Origin: Rhizobium sp. NFR07
GTDB lineage: Bacteria; Pseudomonadota; Alphaproteobacteria; Rhizobiales; Rhizobiaceae
Length of the DNA stretch: 64,000 nucleotides
Assembly: GCF_900111905.1 (NCBI RefSeq)
Contig: NZ_FOKM01000014.1
Span: forward strand, 62,001 to 126,000
Direction of reading: 5' to 3'
A program made the translations under genes and the position numbers. Shown here piece by piece: positions 52,830 through 61,865 of this stretch (its first letter is position 1; each line of letters opens with the position of its first letter). The notes below the pieces were generated by a model. It ran no database searches, was not told the origin of the DNA, and was given only the letters and a program-made list of their open reading frames with translations.

Positions 52830-53669
52830 ATGACACGGTTCTGGAATGTCAGGGACAATGCGGACGCCCTGTTCGCCGGGTTCCTTCTGGTTGCGGTTCT
52901 GGCGCTCTGCGTCTTCGTGCCACTCCTGTGGCCGATCGATCCGGTGCGTGGCACCCTGACCGCGACATTCAAGCCGCCGCTCTCCGTCATCGGCGGAGAG
53001 CTCCATCCTCTGGGAACTGACCAGCTCGGGCGGGATCTGCTCGCCCGGCTGGGACTTGGAACGGCAATCTCCCTGTCGATCGTCCTTGCAGCCTCGGTGA
53101 TCTCGGTGGTGCTGGGCACCACGCTTGGGATGGTTGCAGGATACTATCGCGGCTGGTTCGACATCGTCATCATGCGTGCCGTCGACGTTCAGCTCGCCAT
53201 CCCCTTCATCCTGCTCATTCTCCTGATCGTCGCCGTCATCGGCCCGAGCATGGGCAATCTCGTGGTCGTGCTCGGCGTCACCGGCTGGGCGGTCTTTGCC
53301 CGTGTCGCACGCGCCAAGACGCTCGAAATCCGCGAACTCGAATATATCGACGCCTCGCGATCAATCGGCCTGTCGGACATGGTCATCATTTTCCGCCATG
53401 TGCTGCCGAATATCGTCGGTCCGATCACCGTGCTGATGACGTTGGACCTGCCCCGACTGATCATTCTGGAAGCGTCCGTCGGCTTCCTCGGTCTCGGTGT
53501 ACAGCCTCCGACACCCACGCTCGGCAACCTGATCGGTGAAGGACGCTCCTTCATCCTGCTCGCCAACTGGCTGGTGCTCTATCCGGGCCTCGTCATCGGC
53601 GCGCTGGTCATCGGCTGCAATCTGGTTGGCGACTGGCTCGTTAGACGAGCCGACAGCAGGAACGCATAA
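52830..53669 (+). CDS. Peptide ABC transporter permease, DppC type
   Basis: A 279-residue permease with LGTDQLGRDLLARLGLGTAI (near 63-82) and the contact loop RELEYIDASRSIGLSDMVII, both DppC/OppC-like. It starts at ATG 52830, six bases after the binding-protein stop; a TTG at 52824 is also in frame. Unusually it precedes the DppB-type gene instead of following it. Confidence 0.92.
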   Translation: MTRFWNVRDNADALFAGFLLVAVLALCVFVPLLWPIDPVRGTLTATFKPPLSVIGGELHPLGTDQLGRDLLARLGLGTAISLSIVLAASVISVVLGTTLGMVAGYYRGWFDIVIMRAVDVQLAIPFILLILLIVAVIGPSMGNLVVVLGVTGWAVFARVARAKTLEIRELEYIDASRSIGLSDMVIIFRHVLPNIVGPITVLMTLDLPRLIILEASVGFLGLGVQPPTPTLGNLIGEGRSFILLANWLVLYPGLVIGALVIGCNLVGDWLVRRADSRNA

Positions 53670-53671
53670 AC

Positions 53672-54592
53672 ATGAAGACCCTGAGCTTTATCACCGGCCG
53701 CGCCCTTCAAGGCCTCGTCGTCATGTTCGGCGTCTCGGCCATCGTTTTTTTCGCGCTGTTTCTGACCGGCGATCCGGCCGCCATGATGATGTCGCCGGAC
53801 GCCTCGCGCGAGGAACTGGACGCCTTCCGTCAGGCCATGGGGTTCAATGATCCCATCTGGGTCCAGTACGGCCGGTTCCTGGCAAGTGCGCTGACCGGGG
53901 AACTGGGGATCTCGCTGCGCTTCCAGCGCCCGGCGCTTGACCTTCTGGTCGAGCGACTGCCGGCGACGGCACTGCTGGCGCTGACCGCGCTCGTCTGGAG
54001 TTCGCTGCTCGGCTTCCTGCTCGGCACGATCGCCGCGATCCGCAAGAACAGCGCGATCGATTTCGCGATCCGCGTCATCTCGCTGCTCGGCCAGGCGATC
54101 CCTGTCTTCTGGCTGGCGCTGCTGCTGATCATCTTGTTCTCGCTGAAGCTGCGCTGGCTGCCGTCGAGCGGCATCGGCTCGGCCGTGCATCTGATCATGC
54201 CGTCGATCGCGCTCGGCGCCTATTATCTGAGCGCCATTACGCGGCTGGTGCGTGCCAGCCTGATCGAGGTACTGGGCGAGAACTATATCCGCACCGCGCG
54301 CGCCAAGGGCATATCCGCATGGCGGATCATCGTCCATCACGCACTGCGCAATGCGCTGATCCCGGTCATTACAGTGCAGGGCATGTATTTCGCCTCGCTG
54401 CTCGGCGGCGCACTCGTCACCGAAATCATCTTCGCCTGGCCCGGCATTGGACGACTTGCCGTCGAGGCGATCCAGAACCGCGACTTCCCCGTCGTGCAGG
54501 CCGTGGTGCTGTTTGCCGCTGCCGTGTTCGTCATCGTCAACTTCCTCGTCGACCTTGCCTATGTCTGGCTCAATCCGAGGATCCGGCTGTGA
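53672..54592 (+). CDS. Peptide ABC transporter permease, DppB type
   Basis: A 306-residue permease starting MKTLSFITGRALQGLVVMFG, with LFLTGDPAAMMM and the contact loop LGENYIRTARAKGISAWRII, and C-terminal VNFLVDLAYVWLNPRIRL typical of DppB. It is two bases after the DppC gene, and its stop overlaps the M20 gene start (GTGA). Partner ATPases are not adjacent; the fused ATPase at 59853-61697 is the best candidate. Confidence 0.93.
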   Translation: MKTLSFITGRALQGLVVMFGVSAIVFFALFLTGDPAAMMMSPDASREELDAFRQAMGFNDPIWVQYGRFLASALTGELGISLRFQRPALDLLVERLPATALLALTALVWSSLLGFLLGTIAAIRKNSAIDFAIRVISLLGQAIPVFWLALLLIILFSLKLRWLPSSGIGSAVHLIMPSIALGAYYLSAITRLVRASLIEVLGENYIRTARAKGISAWRIIVHHALRNALIPVITVQGMYFASLLGGALVTEIIFAWPGIGRLAVEAIQNRDFPVVQAVVLFAAAVFVIVNFLVDLAYVWLNPRIRL

Positions 54593-55938
54593 TCTCCCAA
54601 GCGACGTTCGACGCCGCTCTTGATCTCACCCGCGAATGGTGCGCCATTCCTTCGGTCAAGGGTGATGAAAGGCAGATTGGCCGGCAGGCCGATGCCCTTG
54701 TTGCCTGGCTGAGGACCGAGCTTGGCGCAACCATCGTCTCGGCAGCCTCCGCAAACGGCCGTCCTCCGGTCATCCATGCACGCATCGATGCCGGTGCGGC
54801 AAAGACGGTCATCTTCTACAATATGTATGACGTCATGCCCGCCTCGCCTGAAGGCTGGTCGGTCGACCCATTCAAGGGCGACATCGTCGATCTCGATGGC
54901 ATCGGGACAAGCTACGTCGCGCGCGGTGCGGAAAACAACAAGGGGCCGCTCGCCGGCATGCTGCTGGCACTGAAAGCACTGATCGATGCAGACAGGCTGC
55001 AGGTCAATGTCGAGATCCTCGTCGATGGCGAGGAAGAAAGCGGCAGCGGCGCGATGCGGGATTATCTTGCCGATCCCAACTGCCCAGTCCGCCAAAGCGC
55101 GTCAGCGATATTCCCGTCCTTCTGCGAGTATGGCGGCGGTGCGCCGCGGGTCTACCTCGGCTTTTCCGGTATCGCCAAGGGTGAAGTCCGTGTCGATGGC
55201 GGCACTTGGGGCGGTCCGAAGGCGGCCATCCATTCCAGCAACGCGCCCTGGATCGCCAATCCCGCAGCCAGGCTGGTCGACGCTTTGTCCCTCATCGGCA
55301 AGCCGCCGACCGGCGAGCTTGCGAAAATCGCGATCGACGACGAGGCTGCCGGCATCATCGCGGCCTTGGCCGGGACCTTCGATCCAGCCGCCGAGCTGCG
55401 CTTCCGCAAGACGGAGGTGTTCTCGCTGGAGGGCGATGCGCGGGCCCTGCTCGACCATGTCATGTCGACAGCCTCCTTCAACATTTCCAGCCTTGAAACC
55501 ATGCCGCTCCATTCCGATGGCGTCATTCCGCATGGCGCGCGCGCGGCCTTCGAACTGCGTACACCGCCCTCGCTCGATCCCGCAGATTTCCTGGCCAGCT
55601 ATCGCCAGGCGCTTGAAACCAGGCCCGGAGCTGTGTTGAGCGTTGCCGACAGCTATCCCGGCTTCCGGTTCCGCGCTGACGCTTCCGGCGTGTCCGCCTT
55701 GCTGAGAAGCTATGAAACAACCGCCAATGCGGCACCGCAGATCTGGCCCTGGGCGATCGGCGCGGCACCGGCCTATGCGTTTGCGCCGCATGCGCGCTCC
55801 TTCCTTCTCGGCGGCGCGGGGCGCGGCGGCAATGCCCATGGCATCGACGAATTCATGACGCTCGAAGGCTTCCGCCGCTTCATTCAATCGATGGCCACAT
55901 GGCTCGACCTGATGGGTCGGGAGGCCGATGCCGAATGA
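54589..55938 (+). CDS. M20-family metallopeptidase / N-carbamoyl or N-acyl amino-acid amidohydrolase
   Basis: A 449-residue M20 enzyme starting at GTG 54589, which overlaps the DppB stop by 4 bases. Metal and catalytic landmarks are VIFYNMYDVMPASPEGWSVD (near 79-98), a shared-metal GRGAENNKGPLAGMLL-type ARGAENNKGPLAGM, VDGEEESGSGAM with the catalytic Glu pair, and HGIDEFMTLEG near the end. This group includes dipeptidases, carbamoylases and acyl-ornithine deacetylase-like enzymes. It would cleave the imported peptide or the open-ring product of HyuA. The frame extends upstream to 54319 inside dppB; this is not credible. Confidence 0.9.
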   Translation: MISQATFDAALDLTREWCAIPSVKGDERQIGRQADALVAWLRTELGATIVSAASANGRPPVIHARIDAGAAKTVIFYNMYDVMPASPEGWSVDPFKGDIVDLDGIGTSYVARGAENNKGPLAGMLLALKALIDADRLQVNVEILVDGEEESGSGAMRDYLADPNCPVRQSASAIFPSFCEYGGGAPRVYLGFSGIAKGEVRVDGGTWGGPKAAIHSSNAPWIANPAARLVDALSLIGKPPTGELAKIAIDDEAAGIIAALAGTFDPAAELRFRKTEVFSLEGDARALLDHVMSTASFNISSLETMPLHSDGVIPHGARAAFELRTPPSLDPADFLASYRQALETRPGAVLSVADSYPGFRFRADASGVSALLRSYETTANAAPQIWPWAIGAAPAYAFAPHARSFLLGGAGRGGNAHGIDEFMTLEGFRRFIQSMATWLDLMGREADAE

Positions 55939-56921
55939 CGATGATCCGTCACCTTTCCCGCGCGGATGTCGTCAACGCCGGTGCCCTTGACTGGGCGGCG
56001 GCGGTCAACGACGTGCACGAAACAATCCGGCTGCTGCGGGACGGCACGGCCGGAATGGTCGCAGAGAGCGTCATGCCGCTCGGGGCAGATCCCCGCAACA
56101 AGGCCTATGGCTTGCCGGCTTTCGTCGGCGGCGCCTATAATGCCGCCGGTTTGAAATGGACGGTCCATCGGGCCGAACCGATAGTCGATCTGCCGAGCAT
56201 CAGCAGCACGACGATCATCAACCGCCTCACCGACGGTGCGCCGGTCGGCAGCGTCGAGAGCGCACTTCTGACCCGCATGCGCACGGCGGCCGTGTCGGCA
56301 GCTGCAATCACGGCCCTGAAACCCGAAGGCATCCGGTCCGTTGCGCTGCTCGGCGCCGGCCAGCACGCACAGTCTCATCTCGACATGCTGCTGGCGCTGT
56401 TTCCCGATATCGGGACGATCCACCTGTGGAACCGCACACGCGCGCATCTGGATGCGCTGATCGCACAGACTGATCGTGCAGCCTCGACCGAACTGCAACC
56501 CCATGCGGATCTCGCAGGCGCAGTCCAAGACGCGGACGTCGTCCTCTGCTGCACCTCTGCGCCACAGCCCTTCATCGACGCATCCGCCGTGAAAGCCGGC
56601 CGGCTGATCATGCAGATCGGCTTCCACGAGGTGATGTTCGAGGCGATCGCGGCAACGGATATCGTGACTGTCGATCTATGGGGCGATTTCGCCGAGAAGA
56701 GCGCCAAGAGCCTGTTTCAGATGTACCGCGCCGGGCAGTTCGAGGCTCAGCACGTGGCAGCGGATCTTCCAGCCATCCTTCTGGATGGCTGGAAGCCACC
56801 GGCCGGTGCATCGCTCTATTTTTCGAGCTTCGGCCTCAACGTCTTCGATATCGCATTCGCCGCCCGCATCCTGCAGCAGGCCCGGGAATTGAACATCGGC
56901 ACAGTGCTGCCGTCCATCTGA
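55935..56921 (+). CDS. Ornithine cyclodeaminase / mu-crystallin family dehydrogenase
   Basis: A 328-residue protein with the OCD/mu-crystallin fold: LKWTVHRA near 77-84, STTIINRLTDGAPVGSVESA, ALLTRMRTAAVSAAAI and the NAD site VALLGAGQHAQSHLDMLLAL. Members include ornithine cyclodeaminase, alanine dehydrogenase AlaDH and ketimine reductases that reduce cyclic imines such as delta1-pyrroline- or thiazoline-2-carboxylate. Start ATG 55935 overlaps the M20 stop. Given the sulfur genes around it, reduction of a cyclic sulfur imine is a reasonable but untested idea. Confidence 0.88.
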   Translation: MTMIRHLSRADVVNAGALDWAAAVNDVHETIRLLRDGTAGMVAESVMPLGADPRNKAYGLPAFVGGAYNAAGLKWTVHRAEPIVDLPSISSTTIINRLTDGAPVGSVESALLTRMRTAAVSAAAITALKPEGIRSVALLGAGQHAQSHLDMLLALFPDIGTIHLWNRTRAHLDALIAQTDRAASTELQPHADLAGAVQDADVVLCCTSAPQPFIDASAVKAGRLIMQIGFHEVMFEAIAATDIVTVDLWGDFAEKSAKSLFQMYRAGQFEAQHVAADLPAILLDGWKPPAGASLYFSSFGLNVFDIAFAARILQQARELNIGTVLPSI

Positions 56922-56946
56922 TCCGCATCCCCGAAAGGAACCGGCC

Positions 56947-57768
56947 ATGATCATCACCGCCGCTGAACTTATCCGCAGGCTTCCGGAAGGCCGGTTCGTC
57001 CCGGTCGATGTGCGCCCGGAAGCAGCATGGCGCGAAGCGACCATTCCTGGTGCCGTTAGCCTCAACGTGTATGATTATTTCATCCCCGAAAGCGACGAGG
57101 CCGGCATTGCCGGCATGGCAGCCGGCGCCAAGGCAGCCTTCGAAAGGCTGGGCATAGGCGGCGATCGCATCCCCGTCTTTTTCGAGGAACAGACGGGCAT
57201 GATCTCGCCGCGCGGACTGTGGTTTCACGAACTCGTCGGGCTTGAAGGCGGACTGATCCTCGACGGCGGCATTCAGGCTTGGAAAGCGGCCAGTGGCGCG
57301 ACGGCGCCGGGAGAAGGCACTCCCGAGGCAATCAGCCAGGCCGATGGCGCGGGCACCACGCTGCGCCGCGATCTGGCAGCCTCCACGGATGAGGTACTGA
57401 ACCATGCGCACCATGCTGCCGATATTTTCGACGTGCGCCGCAAGACCGAATTCGAAGGCACGTTCCTGCATCCCTGCTGCGCACGGCCAGGCCGCATCCC
57501 GCATGCCCATTTCGCGTTTTACGAGGACCTGCTGCTGGACGGTAAATACCGGCCGGCGTCGGAAATCCGTCAGATCGCCGAAAAAGCCGGCCTGTCTACG
57601 GATCGCGAGATCATAACCTATTGCCACCGCGGCGCCCGTGCAGCCACCGCGCTTTACGGCCTGCGGCTTGCAGGCTTCGACAAGGTGAAGATCTATGTCG
57701 GCTCCTGGCACGAATGGGCGGGCAATTCTGCCCTGCCACTCGAGATCGGTCCCGCCGAAGAGGTCTGA
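56947..57768 (+). CDS. Tandem-domain rhodanese (thiosulfate/3-mercaptopyruvate sulfurtransferase)
   Basis: A 273-residue protein with two rhodanese domains. The N-terminal one (PVDVRPEAAWREATIPGAVS) has no active-site Cys in the usual place, and the C-terminal one has the catalytic loop YCHRGARAAT with Cys226. Such enzymes move sulfane sulfur from thiosulfate or 3-mercaptopyruvate to an acceptor. It is the last gene of the operon, 25 bases after the OCD gene, and converges on the amine oxidase gene. It is one of four sulfur-linked genes in this block. Confidence 0.9.
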   Translation: MIITAAELIRRLPEGRFVPVDVRPEAAWREATIPGAVSLNVYDYFIPESDEAGIAGMAAGAKAAFERLGIGGDRIPVFFEEQTGMISPRGLWFHELVGLEGGLILDGGIQAWKAASGATAPGEGTPEAISQADGAGTTLRRDLAASTDEVLNHAHHAADIFDVRRKTEFEGTFLHPCCARPGRIPHAHFAFYEDLLLDGKYRPASEIRQIAEKAGLSTDREIITYCHRGARAATALYGLRLAGFDKVKIYVGSWHEWAGNSALPLEIGPAEEV

Positions 57769-57776
57769 AAACCGGC

Positions 57777-59126
57777 TTAGAGCCAGTTCTGGATTTCGAT
57801 CGGGCTTCCATCGCCAAAACGGGAGAAGCGGAACGGCGTCGGGTCGACGCAGGGCTGCCTGTCCGTCGCAATCTCGGATAGAAGCTGCCCCGCTCCCGGA
57901 CCGATGCCGAAGCCGTGGCCGGAAAAGCCGGTTCCGATGACAAGACCCGGCAGCGCCTCGACCTTGGAAATGACCGGGATGACATCCGGCGTGGTGTCGA
58001 TCATGCCACCCCATTTCTGCAGGATCGACACGTCCCGGAAGGATGGGATGCCGGCACGCATATGGGCTTCGACACGGGCGAGCAGATCGCCATCCGGCGC
58101 CGGATCCAGAACCCGTACCGTTTCATAAATGCTCTTCTGCTCAAGCGGTCGATGCCGGTAGGCAAGCAGTTCATCGACAAACGGCTTGCCGAAGCGCAGC
58201 TTAAGGGATTTTCGTTCCAGCTTGATGGCCGGCAGGAATTCCCGGAAGAAGCGGAAACTGTCCGGCACGACATCGACAAGGCTGACGGCAGAGGAGGCCA
58301 CCGTATAGCCGCCATCCAGCCGCTTGCGGATGGAGAAATCGGAAAAGCCCATGGTCGGCTCGATGCCCGTCTCGACGGGTCCGGTCCGCATGACCGAGGA
58401 CAGGACCTTGAGTTGCGGCAGGCGCACGCCGTGGCGCGCAAGAAGGTGCGACGACCAGGCTCCTCCGGCAACGATCACCGTCGAAGCCTTGACCCGTCCC
58501 GTCTCCGTCACCACGCCGGCCACCCGGCCGGCCTCGATATCCAGGCCGCGCACGGCGCAGTTCTGGAAGATCAAGGCGCCCGCTGCCTGTGCCGCCGAAG
58601 CGATCGCCGGTGCAGCAAGCTGCGGCTCTGCGCCGGCATCTTCGGGAACATACATGCCACCGAAAGGCGTCCGATTGAGACCGGGCACGAAGCCCGCAAC
58701 CTCGGCAGGATCGAGGCTGCGCGCATCGATCCCGAATTCGCGAGCGGCCAAAGCCCAGCGCCGGTAGCGATCGCGCGCCTTGGGCGTCTTGGCTGCATAG
58801 AGAATGCCGCGCCGACGGTAGCCAACATCGATGCCGGTTTCCTGGTGAAGTGTCGACCATACCGCATGCGCCTGCAGCATCAGCGGCAGCTCGCGCAGGT
58901 CACGACCGGCTAGCCTGACCCAGCCCCAGTTGCGGCCGGATTGCTCGCCGCCAACTTCTCCCTTTTCGAAAAGGGCGACGCGGTTTCCCTGCCGAGCGAG
59001 AAAGAAAGCCGCGGAGACGCCGATAATGCCGCCGCCGACGATTGCCACATCGACAGACCCCATAAGCGTCTGCGAATTTGCGACCGCCGTCATGGCCGGG
59101 CCGCGATGGATAAGGCGAGTATTCAT
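57777..59126 (-). CDS. FAD-dependent amine/D-amino-acid oxidoreductase (DadA/glycine-oxidase family)
   Basis: A 449-residue DAO-family flavoprotein: dinucleotide fold VDVAIVGGGIIGVSAAFFLA (25-44; GGGIIG at 31-36), NWGWVRLAGRDLRELPLM near 70-87 and a C-terminal GTGFSGHGFGIGPGAGQLL. It oxidatively deaminates an amino acid or secondary amine, passing electrons to O2 or a quinone. It is third in a minus-strand operon with the SDR and the fused ATPase; it follows the SDR stop by one base. D-amino-acid specificity would fit with D-cysteine desulfhydrase nearby. Confidence 0.9.
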   Translation of the reverse strand: MNTRLIHRGPAMTAVANSQTLMGSVDVAIVGGGIIGVSAAFFLARQGNRVALFEKGEVGGEQSGRNWGWVRLAGRDLRELPLMLQAHAVWSTLHQETGIDVGYRRRGILYAAKTPKARDRYRRWALAAREFGIDARSLDPAEVAGFVPGLNRTPFGGMYVPEDAGAEPQLAAPAIASAAQAAGALIFQNCAVRGLDIEAGRVAGVVTETGRVKASTVIVAGGAWSSHLLARHGVRLPQLKVLSSVMRTGPVETGIEPTMGFSDFSIRKRLDGGYTVASSAVSLVDVVPDSFRFFREFLPAIKLERKSLKLRFGKPFVDELLAYRHRPLEQKSIYETVRVLDPAPDGDLLARVEAHMRAGIPSFRDVSILQKWGGMIDTTPDVIPVISKVEALPGLVIGTGFSGHGFGIGPGAGQLLSEIATDRQPCVDPTPFRFSRFGDGSPIEIQNWL

Positions 59127-59127
59127 G

Positions 59128-59829
59128 TCAGTAGCAGTCTTCCACGCTGAAATGGACCGGTATCTCGGCGATGCTGGCCGTCTTGGGGAGCTCCAGCACC
59201 ATGTGCACGATGCGGGAAATATCCTCAGGCTGGGTCAGCTCCGTGCTGTCACGGTTGGCAAGCGCGTTCCCCATATCGGTCGCCACGAAACTTGGGCAGA
59301 TGATCGTCGATCGGACCCCATTCTCCTTGCCGCATTGACGAAGGCCATGGCCCAGCGCAACGGCCGCAAATTTCGACATGGCGTATAGTCCAGAGCCTGC
59401 GGACTTGACGCGCTTGCCTGACAGGGAGGCGACGGTCACGATACGCCCGGCCGGCGCTTTTTCCAGATGCGGCCAGGCCAGCTGGGAAAGCCGCATCGGC
59501 GATTTGACATTGACGTTGAAGATCAGGTCGAAATCGGCATCCTGGGCCTCGAGCACCGTTTTCGGGATCATCATGCCGGCATTGTGCACCAGCCCATCGA
59601 GCCGGCCGAAACGGGCGAGCGTCTGCTCGACCCACAGGCTTTCACTTTCTGGATCGAGCGCATCGAAACGGCAGACCAGCGCGTCCGGATTGTCCCCGAA
59701 GGTGGAGGCCTCCGGCGTCCGCACGCCGAGACTGACGGCCCAGCCTTCCGACAGAAGCTTCTCGGCGATCGACGCGCCGATCCCGCGCGAGGCGCCGCTG
59801 ATCATGGCGACGCGTTTTTGCATGGACAT
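59128..59829 (-). CDS. Short-chain dehydrogenase/reductase
   Basis: A 233-residue SDR (start ATG 59829; a second ATG is two codons on): SGASRGIG near 11-18, NAGMMIPKT, the Ser of TVASLSGKR and Tyr-x3-Lys in GLYAMSKFAAVAL. GGTGGAAGAC precedes the start. It lies between the fused ATPase and the FAD enzyme. The natural substrate is unknown; reduction of an oxo-acid made by the FAD enzyme is possible. Confidence 0.88.
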   Translation of the reverse strand: MSMQKRVAMISGASRGIGASIAEKLLSEGWAVSLGVRTPEASTFGDNPDALVCRFDALDPESESLWVEQTLARFGRLDGLVHNAGMMIPKTVLEAQDADFDLIFNVNVKSPMRLSQLAWPHLEKAPAGRIVTVASLSGKRVKSAGSGLYAMSKFAAVALGHGLRQCGKENGVRSTIICPSFVATDMGNALANRDSTELTQPEDISRIVHMVLELPKTASIAEIPVHFSVEDCY

Positions 59830-59852
59830 GTCTTCCACCCTATCCTGATGCT

Positions 59853-61697
59853 TCAGGCCGCGGCTGCGGCATTGCCCCATTCATCGCCGAACACCTGAAC
59901 CAGATGGCCCGGCGACACTTCCCGGTATTCGCGCTTCGGCACCACATAGGCCAAGGACCGGACCGGGCTCTTGATCTCCTCGTTGCTCAGGCCCCGGCGG
60001 ATGCCGCGGCGGGCCGGATCGGGGATCGGCACGGCCGCCAGGAGTCGCTTTGTATAGGGGTGCTGCGGATTTTCGAAGATCGCCTGGCGCGGACCGATCT
60101 CGACGATTTCGCCGAGATACATCACGGCAACCCGATGGCTCATGCGTTCCACCACGGCCATGTCGTGGGAAATGAAGAGATAGGCAAGGCCCATGTTCTC
60201 CTGCAGGTCGAGCATCAGGTTGATGACCTGCGCCTTGATCGACACATCGAGCGCCGAGACGGCTTCGTCCGCAACGATGACCTGCGGCGCCATGGCCAGC
60301 GCCCGCGCGATGCAGAGGCGCTGGCGCTGGCCGCCGGAAAATTCATGCGGGAAACGGCTCGCCATATCGGGCTGAAGTCCGACCTTGACCATCAGGTCGG
60401 CTACGCGCTCGCGCGCATCCCTTTTTCCCGAGGCGATCCTGTGGGCCAGAAGCGGCTCGGCAATCGCATCGCCCACCTCGATGCGGGGATTGAGCGAAGC
60501 GAACGGATCCTGGAAGATCATCTGGATATGCCGGCGCATGTCGCGCATCTCCTGGTTGGACAGGCTAAGGATCTCCTTGCCCTCCAGCTTGACCGAACCG
60601 GAATTGGCATCGAGCAGGCGCATGATCGCACGCCCCGTCGTCGATTTGCCGCAGCCGCTCTCGCCAACCAGAGCCAGCGTTTCGCCGGCCTTGAGATCGA
60701 AGGAGACATTCTCCACCGCATGGACGCGTCCGGAAGTGGAGCCGAGAAAGCCGCCGCCGATATCAAAACGGGCAACGAGATCGCGAACCTGCAGCAGCGG
60801 GACCGGCTTTTCCGAGACGGTGTTGTCGACCGGCGGCATGGCGACCGGCTCGCCGCTTTCCACATCGATCAGCGGAAAGCGCGCCGGGCCGGCTTCCCCG
60901 GTCATCGAGCCGAGCTTCGGCACGGCGGAAAGAAGCGCCTTGGTATAGGCGCGCTGCGGATCCGCGAAAATCTTTCCGGTCGCACCGCGCTCGATCGCCT
61001 CCCCCTTGTACATGACGATCGTGCGGTCGGCGATCTCGGCGACCACACCCATGTCGTGGGTGATGAAGAGGACGCCCATTCCCTCTTCCTCCTGCAGCAG
61101 CTTGATCAGTTCGAGGATCTGAGCCTGGATCGTCACGTCGAGCGCCGTCGTCGGTTCGTCGGCGATCAGCAGGCGCGGGCGGCAGGCCAGCGCCATGGCG
61201 ATCATGATGCGCTGACGCATGCCGCCGGACAGCTGATGCGGATATTCCTCCATGCGCTTCGCGGCAGACGGGATGCGCACCTTCTCCATCAGGGCCAGCG
61301 TCTCCTTGGCGGCCGCGCCGAAGGAAAGGCCGCGATGGGCGACGAGCACTTCGGAAATCTGGTCGCCGATCGTCAGCGACGGATTGAGGCTGGTCATCGG
61401 CTCCTGAAAGATCATCGCGATCCGGTTGCCGCGGATGTCACGCATTTTCCGCTCCGGCAGCGTCAGAAGGTTTTGCCCCTCGAGCCTCACCTCACCTTCG
61501 ATGCGGCACGTATCAGGCTGGTAGAGCCGCATCATCGACATAGCCGTGACACTCTTGCCCGATCCGCTCTCCCCTACCAGAGAGACCGTCTCACCGGCAG
61601 CAACCTCGAATGAGACGTCGTGCACGACCGGCAGCCACAGTCCCTTCCTGCGGAATGATGTTTTCAGGCCGGAAACGCTGATCACGGGTTCAGCCAT
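59853..61697 (-). CDS. Fused double-NBD peptide ABC ATPase (GsiA/YejF-type)
   Basis: A 614-residue protein with two complete nucleotide-binding domains: Walker A GESGSGKS (42-49), LSGGMRQRIMIAMAL, LLIADEPTTALDV in the first; GESGCGKS near 345-352, FSGGQRQRLCIARAL, VIVADEAVSALDVSI in the second. The second Walker B has DEAV where most have DEPT. It is OppD and OppF fused. No permease or binding protein adjoins it, while the SBP-DppC-DppB operon at 51-54.6 kb lacks an ATPase; the shared operator-like word supports pairing the two. It is the first gene of its minus-strand operon. Confidence 0.93.
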   Translation of the reverse strand: MAEPVISVSGLKTSFRRKGLWLPVVHDVSFEVAAGETVSLVGESGSGKSVTAMSMMRLYQPDTCRIEGEVRLEGQNLLTLPERKMRDIRGNRIAMIFQEPMTSLNPSLTIGDQISEVLVAHRGLSFGAAAKETLALMEKVRIPSAAKRMEEYPHQLSGGMRQRIMIAMALACRPRLLIADEPTTALDVTIQAQILELIKLLQEEEGMGVLFITHDMGVVAEIADRTIVMYKGEAIERGATGKIFADPQRAYTKALLSAVPKLGSMTGEAGPARFPLIDVESGEPVAMPPVDNTVSEKPVPLLQVRDLVARFDIGGGFLGSTSGRVHAVENVSFDLKAGETLALVGESGCGKSTTGRAIMRLLDANSGSVKLEGKEILSLSNQEMRDMRRHIQMIFQDPFASLNPRIEVGDAIAEPLLAHRIASGKRDARERVADLMVKVGLQPDMASRFPHEFSGGQRQRLCIARALAMAPQVIVADEAVSALDVSIKAQVINLMLDLQENMGLAYLFISHDMAVVERMSHRVAVMYLGEIVEIGPRQAIFENPQHPYTKRLLAAVPIPDPARRGIRRGLSNEEIKSPVRSLAYVVPKREYREVSPGHLVQVFGDEWGNAAAAA

Positions 61698-61795
61698 AGC
61701 AAATCCTTTCAGGAGTCGTCGGACGCAGTCGAGGACGTCTCTGCCTCATTATGTTGCATGCCACAAATAAAAGCATCTTGCCAGCCTTGATATAG

Positions 61796-61811
61796 GATAT
61801 ATGATATATTC
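61796..61811. promoter_or_regulatory. Candidate GntR operator, copy 2
   Basis: GATATATGATATATTC is the exact reverse complement of the 16-bp word at 51232-51247. It lies 54 bases upstream of the D-cysteine-desulfhydrase-type gene start (61866) and 98 bases upstream of the ABC ATPase start (61697), in the middle of a divergent promoter region. Confidence 0.7.
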
Positions 61812-61865
61812 ATAGTGAGCGACCAAACCCTTCGACGCGCTGCGCTCGAAAACGAGGACCATTTC

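Noticed and set aside
54319..54588. N-terminal extension of the M20 peptidase frame
   Set aside because: Lies inside the dppB-type permease in another frame; composition is antisense-like, and the GTG at 54589 gives the normal coupled start.
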